NCBI GenBank assembly: GCA_015501585.1
Contig: JADNRY010000037.1
Coordinates: 248,001-312,000, forward strand
Source: Rhodocollybia butyracea
Lineage: Eukaryota; Basidiomycota; Agaricomycetes; Agaricales; Omphalotaceae
Length of the DNA: 64,000 nucleotides
Direction of reading: 5' to 3'
How positions within the stretch are numbered: the first letter of the stretch is position 1; every line of letters starts with the position of its first letter. Below, piece after piece: positions 46,735-56,644 of this stretch. The position numbers were made by a program, and so were the translations under genes. Under the pieces are notes generated by a model, which did not search any database, was not told the origin of the DNA, and saw only the letters and a program-made list of their open reading frames with translations.

Positions 46735-48653
46735 AGAAGAATTTCTTGAGCTATTCGCACCACCACCTCTTGCTTACCATAACTTTGCAGACTCAATCAT
46801 TGCACGCATTGCAAAACCAGATACACCAGCAGATCATATTGAACTGTATGAACGAATCGTTACTCCCTACAATGCAGACGCCTTTGAACACGAACTCAAA
46901 TTACACAACCTCTTGGACCGATATCCATCTCTTACCAACATTCTTAAACACGGCGCTCCATTGGGAGACATGCCTCAGCTCACGAAATCAATCATCATTC
47001 CCAATCACCCATCAGTGGCCAAATACCCTCAGGTCATCAGAGATTACCTTGCAGAAGAGAAATCCAAAGGCCGCATGTCAGGGCCATTCTCTTTAGAAGA
47101 GATGGAATCCATTATGCGTGGCCCCATCATATCATCACCTTTGATTGTAGCCGAACAGATCCAAGGCCCAGGCATACCAACAAAATATCGAGTTCCCATC
47201 GGTTAACTCTTTCATCACGAAGGAGCTATTTCCAACATCTTTTGACACGGCAGCAAAGGTAGCTGAACTGGTAAGTCTTGTCCTCTCTCATCTAGCATTT
47301 CCCACTTCCGTCCATGATAGGACTATTATTCATTATTCCCAGATATGCCATAATGATACCCGATTCCTGCATATGCGCACATTCCTGATTCATATTCACT
47401 TATTCCTTTATTCCTTTATTCCTCATTCCATAAACAATTCTCATTCCATCCGTACATAACAGATCGCATTAGCACCTCCAGGAACCCAAGCATGCGCAGT
47501 AGACATAGCGAAATTCCACAGAACAGTTCCTCTACTGCCTCACCACAAACCTTTCCTAGTAGCACAAGACTCTGAGGGCGGGTTTTGGTCTGACCACTGC
47601 TTCTGCTTTGGTGCGGCATCTGCAAGCAGTAGTGCGGGCATGATATCTGGAGCTACACGTGACATCATGCGAGCGAAGAAAATTGGACCAGTCCCGAAAT
47701 TTGAAGACGATCTATTACCACTCCGCTCGCCAAATCTCCTTGGAAATTACGACTATGACCGTGCCAACATGCTCAAATCTATCGCATCGCTTAACATACC
47801 TTTTCATCCAGCAGACGTCAAAGGCGACATGGAATTCACATTCGAAACGACCTACACAGGCTTCCGCTGGAACTTACCACTGAAGCACGTTAGCCTTCCG
47901 GATGACAAACGCCTCAAATATCTGAACCGAGTTCATCTATTCATGAATGAGTTCAAGAATTCACGAGCTCCCCTAGTCAGAGTCGAATCGATCCACGGAA
48001 CGCTGTGCCACGTAGCTTTCATATACGCCGAAGGCCGGTCTCACCTTCCCCCCATCTCAAACTTCATGGCCTCATATCGCACTGAACGCGAAGAACACCA
48101 TGGCCGATACCCACCTAGTAGTGTCTTCACCGAACTTAAATGGTGGTACAACACTCTTCTCGTACCCAACTTCTACCGAGAATTACGACCAAAAGGCCCA
48201 CTAAAGGATCTCAGTTTATTTGTTGATGCCTCCACCGATTGGGGTATCGGTATCTTATTCAAAGGTTTTTGGATGGCGTTCCGGCTAGCCGACAACTGGA
48301 AAATTCCGGGTCGTGATATATGCTGGCTAGAAACGGTCGCCATCGAACTACTCGTATACATTCTCGAAGGAAAAGGTTTTCACGATATTCATATTCTCAT
48401 CCATTCAGACAATCAAGGGACTATTGGTGCCATGAAAAAAGCCCGCAGTCCCAATTACTGGATTAATACTTCTGTACGCCGGACTTGCGGTGTCCTAGGC
48501 CCACTCTTCATACAACCTGAAATCAGATACGTTGAATCATCTTTGAACCCGGCCGACCCAATTTCGCGCGGAATATTGGGACCGGAAGAGAAGAAACTGC
48601 CTCTCTCATTCCAGCTCCCAGATGAGCTTAAAGATGTTATTTATTATGTTTAG
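46520..48653 (+). CDS. reverse transcriptase / RNase H of the retrotransposon (frame break and intron)
   Basis: The first part (46520-47206) reads DRYPSLTNILKHGAPLGDMP and RMSGPFSLEEMESIMRGPII, the leader of DIRS-type RTs. The frame stops at 47206, while the continuation FPSVNSFITKELFPTSFDTA lies one base over (+1 frame from about 47193), so a shift or small deletion separates them. An intron (GTAAGT at 47271 to ACAG at 47462, 192 bp) leads to PGTQACAVDIAKFHRTVPLL, FCFGAASASSSAGMISGAT and the catalytic FEDD. RNase H follows: LFVDASTDWGIGILF, WLETVAIELLVYILE, ILIHSDNQGTIGA and NPADPISRG, with all four acidic residues. Without the shift only the RNase H part would be made in one frame. Confidence 0.8.
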
Positions 48654-48739
48654 GTGATTCCAATTCCAGTATTCAAGCAAACACTCACTAACATACATAC
48701 AGTCCATTTGATAAACCACCAACGCCAGCTAATCCTGGT

Positions 48740-50263
48740 GTGAGAAACGCTGCTCCGCGCGCACCGTCTTCTCGAACTGCTCACTTCCTTTTTGATGACC
48801 CTTTCGCACCTCGAACCTCCACGAATCTTGCACAACCTGTATCAAACCCAATTCCGAGCTCTAGTAATACAAATATAACTTCACTTTCCACTTTTTTGAA
48901 TCCGTTTGAATCGCCTTTCACCAAACACGCCACACAGACAACGCAACAACTGCTACCGCTACCGCTACCCTATCAACTCACCAACCGTAAAGCCAAAAAG
49001 GGATGTGAGATTGCTCCAAATCCGCTGCGCCCAAACGTACGAGCCGCCGACCGCTTACACGCCTGGAAGACACCATATTCAATCCAGAAACGATCCCAAG
49101 AAGCAGCATCTCTACCAGCTAAAGTCATAGAACTGGGAGACGAAATTATGGCTAAAGGCACAGTTAAGCCAACGAAAGAAGTCTATGCAGCAGGACTTCT
49201 ACGTTTCAACCAATTCGGAGACCTAATGGGCATCAGCGAGGATGACCGCATGCCAGCCTCAGACAGACTGATTATCGGTTTTATCGGATATCACTCGGGT
49301 AAGGTCTCAGGAAAGACAATCGGAAACTGGCTATCAGGAATACGTCTATGGCACGAGACAATGGGAGCCCCATGGCCTGCTGACTCACGTCGTATTCGCC
49401 AAGCGAGACGCGGAGCAAGTGTAGCAGGTGCACACCATAGACGCCCACCCAGACATCCAATCACCATCGAACATATGAGTGCATTATACAAAGCACTGGA
49501 CTTCTCTATCCCTTTCCATTGCGCCGTTTGGGCCATCGCTTGTATTGCATTCTTTGGATGTCGCCGTTTGGGTATTTATTCAATATTCTTATTCTTTATG
49601 AAAATTCCCTAATATCTGACTATCACAGGAGAATTAACAATACCTTCCCGAAACGCATTCGATCCTAAATTCCATGTAACCCGGAAATCAAACAACATCA
49701 CACTCAACTCCAAACCCGTTTCGGTCCATTTCCGCATTCCCTGGACAAAAACCACCAAAGAAGAAGGCGCAATGGTAGTCGCCACCAGTCCCCTCGATGA
49801 TGAGCTGAAATTTGCATGCCCATCTAACGCGATTCAAAAGCACCTCTCGGAAAACGCCGCAGTACCAGATGATTTCTCCTTGTTTGGCTATATAGACAAA
49901 GATGGGAAGCCCCAGCACATGGTGAAGAAAATCTTTCTAGACTTCTGCTATGATGTCTGGGCGCGAGCCGCCCTCCAACATGTTCTCGGTCATAGCTTCA
50001 GAATCGGCTCGGCTGTTTTTCTTCTCTTGGCAGGTGTCCCTCCTGAAATTGTAGCAGCTACAGGTGGATGGACATCATTAGCCTTCCTCCTGTACTGGAG
50101 ACGGCTAGACAGCATACTACCAGCACATATTACAGCCGCATACAGCAAATCAAAGTGGACTGCTCTCAACAATAAAGTAGACTCGTTCCGTATAGCTAAC
50201 AAGATATCCAAGAAACTCATTACCGCATGTATAGCAGGTGACGATGTAGATGTAGAATTTTAA
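48740..50263 (+). CDS. tyrosine recombinase of the retrotransposon
   Basis: Two exons joined by an intron at 49572-49628 (GTATTT...CACAG). An N-terminal proline/serine-rich part is followed by a core-binding domain (KPTKEVYAAGLLRFNQFGDL). Catalytic residues: the first Arg in FFGCRRLGELTI (made by splicing), HxxR in VLGHSFRIGSAVFLLLAGVP, then ATGGWTSLAFLLYWRRLD with the nucleophilic Tyr. The set R-H-R-(W)-Y is complete. The enzyme would integrate a circular DNA copy by site-specific strand exchange, which explains the lack of a target-site duplication. Some members have a stand-alone start; the ATG at 48740 is the best in-frame choice. Confidence 0.85.
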
Positions 50264-50388
50264 TATGATCGACATTCGAGCCTCCACTCCGTTTGGATGA
50301 ATCAGTCTCCCTCCATAGATGTCAAGACCCTGAGGATGAGCTCCGGCTCTGTCTGGGACGTTCGGGTCTTCTCCATCTACGGGTGGGA

Positions 50389-50502
50389 GCGCGGGGTCAA
50401 GCCCCAGCCAAACCTCAATACAGACTTATCACACACTAGACTTACTTCGTATATTACTAGAAGTAAGTCTAACTCAGTAGTCTCCTAGCCACTTACCTTA
50501 TT
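50389..50502 (+). repeat. internal repeat B1
   Basis: 114 bp, identical to 50760-50873, directly abutting A2. It contains a perfect 11-bp inverted repeat, AGACTTACTTC (50438-50448) / GAAGTAAGTCT (50460-50470), with an 11-nt loop. Confidence 0.9.
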
Positions 50503-50645
50503 CCGCGATGAGCAACTAAAGTGCTCATTTTAGGATAAGATAAGGCCAGCGAATGAGAGACGATTCAGCGATCGTTGAGCGCTTAAGCTTCATTACTTCC
50601 GTCTCTCATCGCCATCGCGCACATCGCGCGTTAATCTTCGAAATT
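50503..50645 (+). repeat. internal repeat A2
   Basis: 143 bp, identical to A1 at 45223-45365. It follows B1 with no gap, reproducing the junction expected in a circular intermediate. It carries the same 10-bp inverted repeat at 50553-50562 / 50600-50609. Confidence 0.9.
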
Positions 50646-50759
50646 CCCTCCCACCCTCCCTCATCTTAATTGATATTCACCATTACTTCAGTGTTCGGTC
50701 TTCTAGTTCCCGAACGCTCCGGCTTGAATTCTCGCGTTCGGTTCAGGTTTCCCACCCAC

Positions 50760-50873
50760 GCGCGGGGTCAAGCCCCAGCCAAACCTCAATACAGACTTAT
50801 CACACACTAGACTTACTTCGTATATTACTAGAAGTAAGTCTAACTCAGTAGTCTCCTAGCCACTTACCTTATT
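50760..50873 (+). repeat. terminal repeat B2 (right end)
   Basis: 114 bp, identical to B1. Inverted repeat at 50809-50819 / 50831-50841. On the minus strand its outer bases supply the in-frame TAA (50864-50866) that ends the truncated BTB ORF. Confidence 0.9.
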
Positions 50874-51987
50874 TGGCTCCGCATGACGTCTCTAGCGGCG
50901 AAAGGCACAGTATCCAGAGCGTCACACCTGTTCTCCAGAACGGGGGAACCAAGCCCAAACAAAAGGGAGTGGACTTTACGCATAAAGCTATGGCAGGTCT
51001 GCTCCGTTCCAGGGAGCTCTCCTGTGCATCCATGTAGGGAGGGGTAATCGTAGTGGTCATTGACATACTGTGTGAGCCAACCAAAGGTCGTCACACGTCG
51101 GAGATGTCGCAAGGAGTCTCTACCCTCTAACACGACGATCAAATCGCCCTGCGAAAGTTTCTCTACAGTGCCATCAGGGAGTTTCGCACCTGCAACCAGC
51201 TCCCGTTGGCCCTGCTGAGAAGCGAAATAATAGGCATATGGTAGATAAAAGAAGAGCTCGCATTCTTGGAAGACGTTGATCATTTGGATAGATAAGCCAA
51301 GGATAGGATCCGCGTCTTCGCCTATGGAACAGCCGGCAATCGATACGGGAGGGAATTCAGGCTGATGGGGAAAGGAGGTTTGCGTCGAGGTGAAGATGTG
51401 CTGCCACATAATTGTAAAGAAATTGTCTAAACACTCGATGGCATCATCTCGACAGCCAGGAAGATCAAATCGAGTGGAGAGTTTGATAACATGGAGGATG
51501 TTCTCCAAATTAAAGACAGGCCGGTCTTTAGAAGAAGGTCTCGGCTTTTTCAAGAGTCTAAAGGACGCGACGCTTGAGTAATTTGGGGGGAATATCGATA
51601 TAACACTATGACTCACGGTTTGGAACCATTGATATGTTGCAGTAAACTTCGTAGTTCACGTGCAGAACAATTGAACATAGGACAGTGTGGTAGACCGTGG
51701 ATGAGCTCGGCATCCTCTGGCTGCTGCATCGAGAATAGGTCGGCGAAGAGTCCGTTAACACTTTGTAGCTCCTTCAGCAAACAAGGAAACAAAGTGTTTC
51801 CAATGGTAAGATATATATCACCCTTTATGCTTGAGAATTCTGGATCGAGGACATAATGATCGTCGTTTTTTGAAAGATCCGGAGCAGTGGATTCATCTCT
51901 CGTTCGTTTAGGTGAATGGTGGTGTTCGCGGGAGTCTCTGGATGGGCTGGGGCTTCGAGAACGTTTGGGAGAGACAGAAGTGGTCAT
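50864..51987 (-). pseudogene. BTB/POZ protein gene, interrupted near its 3' end by the retrotransposon
   Basis: The start at 51987 gives MTTSVSPKRSRSPSPSRDSR, a charged head. The BTB domain follows (GDIYLTIGNTLFPCLLKELQ, then NGLFADLFSMQQPEDAELIH). One intron (GTGAGT, near 51614 to 51556) leads to VFNLENILHVIKLSTRFDLP, CELFFYLPYAYYFASQQGQR and a C-terminal domain with WLTQYVNDHYDYPSLHGCTG. The frame reaches the element border in the codon at 50874 and stops three codons later, inside repeat B2. The rest lies at 45048-45222. Without its CxxC-containing tail (about 57 residues) the protein may be non-functional. This BTB type is abundant in mushrooms and its function is unknown. Confidence 0.8.
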
Positions 51988-52168
51988 TCTTTGATATTGT
52001 GGGAGATGTAAGCTGTGTTTTTAGCGAACAGGAACATTGCTTTATACTCAATTTTCAGGTTATTGTTCTCCAAATTAGAGAGGTTGAGTCGGCACGCGTA
52101 TCCGGCGCGTGATTTTGCAGTGATTTTGCCGGCCGGGTTCGTGTTCTTGTTCTTGATTTCAAATTTGC

Positions 52169-52420
52169 ATGGAAGCCACAAGCACAGAACCTAAGGATCC
52201 TAAGGATTGTATCAGTTGCAGAATTGTGGGGACCGGAACCTTCGCCACGCTAGGCGGCTATGCAATTTGGCAGTCTCGAGCAGTTTCTCCTGGTACGCCC
52301 GTACAAAAACGGATAATGACAGGCGTCGGCGTAGGCGAGTCTATGTTTCTTGTGTTCCTTCTAGATGCTAAATTGTTACTAGCCTGTTTGATAGCCAGTG
52401 TTTTCCGATGGTACAAGTAG
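52169..52420 (+). CDS. small DMAC1/DUF4536-like mitochondrial membrane protein
   Basis: An N-terminal CxxC motif, CISCRIVGTGTFATLGGYAI, then a second hydrophobic part ending CLIASVFRWYK, is typical of the DMAC1-like domain (complex I distal-arm assembly factor in animals, small two-span fungal relatives). The frame is open throughout (83 codons). The family pattern fits better if 48 nt at 52335-52382 (GCGAGT...ACTAG) are removed, giving MTGVGVACLIASVFRWYK. Because 48 is a multiple of three, keeping it would not break the frame. It starts 181 bp from the divergent BTB gene. Confidence 0.55.
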   Translation: MEATSTEPKDPKDCISCRIVGTGTFATLGGYAIWQSRAVSPGTPVQKRIMTGVGVGESMFLVFLLDAKLLLACLIASVFRWYK

Positions 52421-52545
52421 GCCATGCGAGGTCTGTACTTCTCCGTTAGACTCGTTCCATAAACTTATGACTGTTAAAAGTGCGGAATAGAGATTTATAT
52501 TTACTGAACGGATATCGTACACATTCGAATTTATCTTGATTTCGT

Positions 52546-53642
52546 TCAAGAATGGGTGAATTCGGGTTTCCTTTTCTCAGCAAACGCAGTCATTCCTGTT
52601 CATCTGTCAAAAGTGCTGCTATTTAGGTATTCGAGATACACTGACCTTCTTTCTGATCCTTGGTTGCAAATAATCCATGGAAAGTGCGCCGTTCAAACCT
52701 CAAACCCTCCGCCAACGACATTTCGTACGCTGAAGAAGAAGTGAGCAAGCGGTATACGTGAATACAGCAAACGCACCAGCATTGACAACCTCCTTTCCAG
52801 CCTGTACCGCGATTTGTCCTTTACTCGAAATCTCAATGGCCATCTTGACAGCTTCTTCGACTACATTCTCCGTGACGCGACTGACCATGCCCCACTGTTC
52901 TGCTTCTTGAGCAGTCACCATACGGCCGGTCAGAACCATCTCCATTGTCCGAGATTTCCCGATAGCGTGTACCAAACGTTGAGAGCCGCCTCCTCCAGGG
53001 ATGATGCCGATGTTTATTTCCGGTTGCCCAAACTTGGCGGTAGGAGAAGCGAGAATAATGTCTGTCATTAACGCGAGTTCACAACCGCCTCCCAGCTATA
53101 GCTATATAAGAACCAAGTCGGAGAACAAGTTTAAGCAACGCACAGCGTATCCGCTAACGGCGGCAATGACAGGTTTCTTTAGTCGTGCTAGTTCACCCCA
53201 GTTTTCGAGGAATTTGTTCTTGTACACGTCGGAAACTATTGGATCGTCCCTTATACCGCCATTTGGAGAGTAGTTGTATGCTTACACTCTTTATCTTTCA
53301 TTTCCTTGATATCCGCGCCAGCTGCGAGCGTTCAGGGTATTATTCTTTGGTGAAATTCAAGCTACGCTTACCTGCGAACGCCTTGTCGGAGCCAGTCAAA
53401 ACGATAGCGCCAATTTCTGGATCAGCATCTGCTTCAAACAATGCTTTGTTGAGCTCAAGAAACAACGACGTGCTCAAAGCATTCAGGGCTTTGGGTCTAT
53501 TGAGAGTTATGAGCGTAACCGAGGGATGAGGGCGAGAGGTAAGAATGCTTTCGTATTGTGTAGACATTAGCCGTACAGCTCCCAAAGTAAACGGTTTATA
53601 AGAAGCAGTTCTCGCAGTTATCTGAATTGCGCGAGAGAACAT
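52546..53642 (-). CDS. mitochondrial enoyl-CoA hydratase
   Basis: Crotonase-fold enzyme of fatty-acid beta-oxidation, hydrating trans-2-enoyl-CoA. The start at 53642 gives a mitochondrial leader ([20 protein letters not shown]), then [20 protein letters not shown]. The oxyanion-hole region, [10 protein letters not shown], is spliced near 53360. [20 protein letters not shown] carries the first catalytic Glu and [20 protein letters not shown] the second. After [10 protein letters not shown] one intron leads to [20 protein letters not shown]. The last exon, [15 protein letters not shown], ends at 52546. Length about 290 residues, complete. Five or six introns. Confidence 0.92.
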
Positions 53643-53723
53643 GGAAGAACAAGAACAAGAAACCGGGTACGGCTTATGGCGTGTAAGTAACTGCCGATCC
53701 TATGATCATAACACAATTCTACA

Positions 53724-54202
53724 TCATGGGAAAGGAGTAACGGGCAAGATGGGGAGAAGGACCAGTCGATCACGGTCCCACTGGCGCAACTTAAGACATT
53801 GTACAAATAAAAAGTACTGAAGAGCACTTACCACACCAGAGGTATAGTAAATATCTGATTCGACCATCTTCCTTACAGCCTCTAATGTCTCTCCTTCGTA
53901 GATAATAACTGAACCGAATGTCTTTTGGTCTTTAGACTGGAAAGATTCTGGTGTAATCATCGGTGCAGCAACTTCTACAAGCCACAACATCAAAACTTAT
54001 GGAGAAACAACGCAGACCCTGTCTTACTGACTACGCCCGAATCAATAAATGGACGTATATCTTGACGATGTTGTTTCTGGACGTCGGAACGACGCGCGTC
54101 TTTGGCGTCTGGCGCGAAAAGGACAAATTTGTGAAGGACGGGCGTTGCGGTGGAAGACATGAACCGCAAATTTCTTCCTAGGAAAGCTCGAGAAACAGAC
54201 AT
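53724..54202 (-). CDS. YCII-domain protein, copy 1
   Basis: A small ferredoxin-like-fold protein. The start at 54202 (MSVSRAFLGRNLRFMSSTAT) may be a mitochondrial leader. Then HKFVLFAPDAKDAR, RPFIDSGVVSK, an intron (about 54040-53975), and VAAPMITPESFQSKDQKTFG, SVIIYEGETLEAVRKMVESD, IYYTSGV. A last intron leads to WDRDRLVLLPILPVTPFP. The Asp/Tyr/Trp spacing of the YCII domain is kept. Fungal YCII proteins have no settled role. The next gene upstream (54263-54812) is a diverged tandem copy in the same direction, only 60 bp away. Confidence 0.75.
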
Positions 54203-54262
54203 TGGTAGAGATCAAGCTTAGAGAGGCCGGCCCGTTTACTACACAAATAACTACAAGGTCAC

Positions 54263-54812
54263 TCAAGGAATTGGGGTTGCAGCTAACATCGGAAGTATCA
54301 CAAGCTTCTCCGGGTCCCACTGATTATTCGGGTGAGTCTAGCCACGAAGAACTCAAAGTTGACAGAACATACCACGCCCTCCTTGTAATAAACATCTTCT
54401 TCAATGATTTTCCTCACTCTGGGAATAGATTGTCAACATTCTATCAGGTGAAAACTTGACCAATCGCTCACTCTTCCAGAGAGTCGGCTTCGAAAATCAA
54501 GGTACTTCCTATCATTTTCTGCTCTTCTGGTGGTTTCGACGCAGATTCGGGGGTAAGCAATACACCACCGACCCCTGTGTGGTATCTTTATTAGAACTGG
54601 TGCAGACGAGCCGAGCTTGAGCAATACTGATACTTACGGATCATTCCTGAAGAGATAACAGTCCTGATGCGTACTAGATGTTCATTTCGGATTGCCTTGC
54701 GTTTAGCAAAAGTCCCTTCTTCAGTCTTGTCTGGAGCGTAGACGAAGAATTTGGGGCGGGCAGGATTGGACATGCTGATGAAGCGGAAGAAAGATTTAGA
54801 GATTACTTTCAT
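54263..54812 (-). CDS. YCII-domain protein, copy 2 (tandem paralogue)
   Basis: The same exon plan as its neighbour at 53724-54202: MKVISKSFFRFISMSNPARP, KFFVYAPDKTEEGTFAKRK, RIRTVISSGMIR, then GGVLLTPESASKPPEEQKM, IGSTLIF, VRKIIEEDVYYKEGV, and after the last intron WDPEKLVILPMLAATPIP. The shared ends (WDxxxLVxLPxL...TPxP) and intron positions show tandem duplication, but the sequences have drifted, so the copies are not recent. Function unknown. Confidence 0.75.
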
Positions 54813-55143
54813 CTTGTGGTCTTTTATATGATTGATGATAATGATGATAAGGTAGATTGGTGAGATCTTTAGACTTGATACAGCTGGACATGGTGGAGAT
54901 TCTTGAGAATGCCGAGATGCCCGAAAAAGTATTAGTCAAGTCGACGTCACGCGTAGTGTGGCACGAGCAACGAGCGTCTACATTTACAAGTTCTTCTCTT
55001 CACGCCGGAAGAAAATTTGGCAAAGTATGTTCTTCCTTCCTAGATACTGAGCTTGAATAACACCTCACAAGCCCGGGTGTTCCCGCGTCTTTTACATGCA
55101 ATTGGATCTCATAACATCCAGCCAATCCCAAAACCGTGACACC
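54813..55143. promoter_or_regulatory. divergent intergenic region
   Basis: 331 bases between the divergent YCII copy 2 and the second BTB gene. It includes repeated GATGATAATGATGATAA near 54832. An in-frame upstream ATG at 55096 could lengthen the BTB protein by 16 residues. Confidence 0.4.
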
Positions 55144-56080
55144 ATGGAATCAGACGGCGCTCAGTCGGTGGCTCTTGTACAGCGCGACGACATACACTAT
55201 CATCCATTATTCTCCTCTCCAGACGCAGACATCGTTCTTGCCGCAAAAGGAGCGTCAGTATACTTTCGTCTGCATTCCCATAACCTGAAAATCGCCTCGG
55301 GTTTTTTTCGCCAAATGTTCATGCTTCCGCAAAACACACAACTCGATAATAATGGCATCCTTTACTTAGAGGAAGATGAGGTCACGTTGGAAAATCTGTT
55401 CCGTATGATATCTGGGCTCTCTGTGCCACCTATTGATAGTTACGACCTCGTTGACCCTCTACTCGACGCCATCGAGAAGTATGATACCCCTGGTCCTCTT
55501 TCTATCGTGCGATTGCTCGTCATGACCCCTGCTCTCTTGAATGAACCTTTCAGACTTTATGCGGTGGCGTGTCGATTTGGGTGGGACGATGAAGCACAAT
55601 ATGCTTCATCGCAGACTCTGGCATATGATCTGCATTGCCCAGATGTGCGACCATATCTCACCAGACTCTCCACAAATGCTTTGCTCCGTCTACTGGACTT
55701 GCATCGGTCTCGTAGAGAAGGGTACGTTTCTTCAGCTAATCTGTTTCGAGATTTATCCATTCTGGTTCAGGCTACGGCAGCGTTTGGACGACCCACCTTT
55801 CGTCAGTGGTGGACTCGCTACTTGCAACAACTGCAACTCCACCATTGACTATCATACATGGAGAGAGCTCAAGTATAAGATTATCCTCGAGATGGATGTT
55901 CGCCCGCTGGGTGACTCAATTTCGGATGAAGGTCTGACGGATTGGAGTGAAGCCAAAGCCTGTTGGCAGGCCAAATGTGGTCAACCAGGTTGTTCTCGCT
56001 CCTTATATGACAAGAGCGAGACGCTGCGAGTGATCCGAGAGTGCATCGAAAAGTTGCCCAAGATGATATCACTATCATGA
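55144..56080 (+). CDS. BTB/POZ domain protein
   Basis: The start at 55144 (MESDGAQSVALVQRDDIHYH). The BTB domain reads HPLFSSPDADIVLAAKGAS, VYFRLHSHNLKIASGFFRQM, FMLPQNT and LYLEEDEVTLENLFRMISGL. A helical part follows (ALLNEPFRLYAVACRFGWDD, then LSTNALLRLLDLHRSRREG). One intron (GTACGT...GGTTCAG, about 55721-55770) leads to a C-terminal region with LATCNNCNSTIDYHTWRELK and CGQPGCSRSLYDKSET, which may be a small zinc site. It is a paralogue type of the interrupted BTB gene at 51 kb, but not closely similar. Function unknown. Confidence 0.75.
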
Positions 56081-56644
56081 TCTTCCTTTTGCTATGCTTA
56101 TTGCTGTGATATGCTCAATCGTGAGCCTTGTTTATGACTTGTAATCTTTGTACTTTAGCATCTAGTTGACTCCACTGCACAGACAGAAGACATCTGTACC
56201 GTTAATATAAACAAAGGAACCCTTTGTTCGATACTAGGTATCCTCCAGGATATACGTTCAGCTCGTCTAGAAGGCAAATGCAATTCTTCGTGCTATCGGT
56301 AATGGTTTACAGCCTTCAAGCGTTGTGCCTAGCCTCCCTTTTCGACGATCTTGTTGCTGAACTATGGATTCCTTTATCCCGCGTCCACGAGGCCGGGAGG
56401 GAATGCCCTTTGGCCGGGTCTTTCTTGACACAGGTATAAAGGCGAACAATTCCCAGCCTCTTTCCTCACGCACGACATTCCACTCTCTCTGAACTAATTT
56501 CTTAACTGGCTGTGTGCCTTTGCTTTCAACTTTCACCGCTCCACAGCCGACAGTTTCTTGCTCTTTCTTTCATTCACTGTTTTCGCGTGAATCTGATACT
56601 TTAGATCGCCACTCCTCTTTGTCCCCCCTTGCGCAACCACCTAC
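56081..56644. other. intergenic region, no gene recognised
   Basis: 564 bases, pyrimidine-rich at its right end (for example TCTTGCTCTTTCTTTCATTC near 56558) as expected for a leader of the next gene. No coding sequence supported. Confidence 0.4.

Larger units (their letters stand above)
45223..50873 (+). mobile_element. Ngaro/PAT-like tyrosine-recombinase retrotransposon with split direct repeats
   Basis: A 5651-bp element. Repeat order is A1 (45223-45365), Gag, RT/RNase H and YR ORFs, B1 (50389-50502), A2 (50503-50645), a 114-bp spacer, and B2 (50760-50873). A1 and A2 are identical, as are B1 and B2, by eye. Split direct repeats plus a tyrosine recombinase, instead of LTRs plus an integrase, are the hallmarks of DIRS-order elements of the Ngaro/PAT type. 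These form a circle whose junction equals B-A; here the B1/A2 join (CTTATT/CCGCG) is exactly what joining the two outer ends would give. There is no target-site duplication, as expected for a tyrosine recombinase. It sits inside a BTB gene on the opposite strand. Identical repeats indicate a recent insertion. Confidence 0.88.

Noticed and set aside
45223..50873. LTR retrotransposon (Gypsy/Copia)
   Set aside because: Repeats are split and not flanking LTRs, there is no integrase or protease, and a tyrosine recombinase is present.
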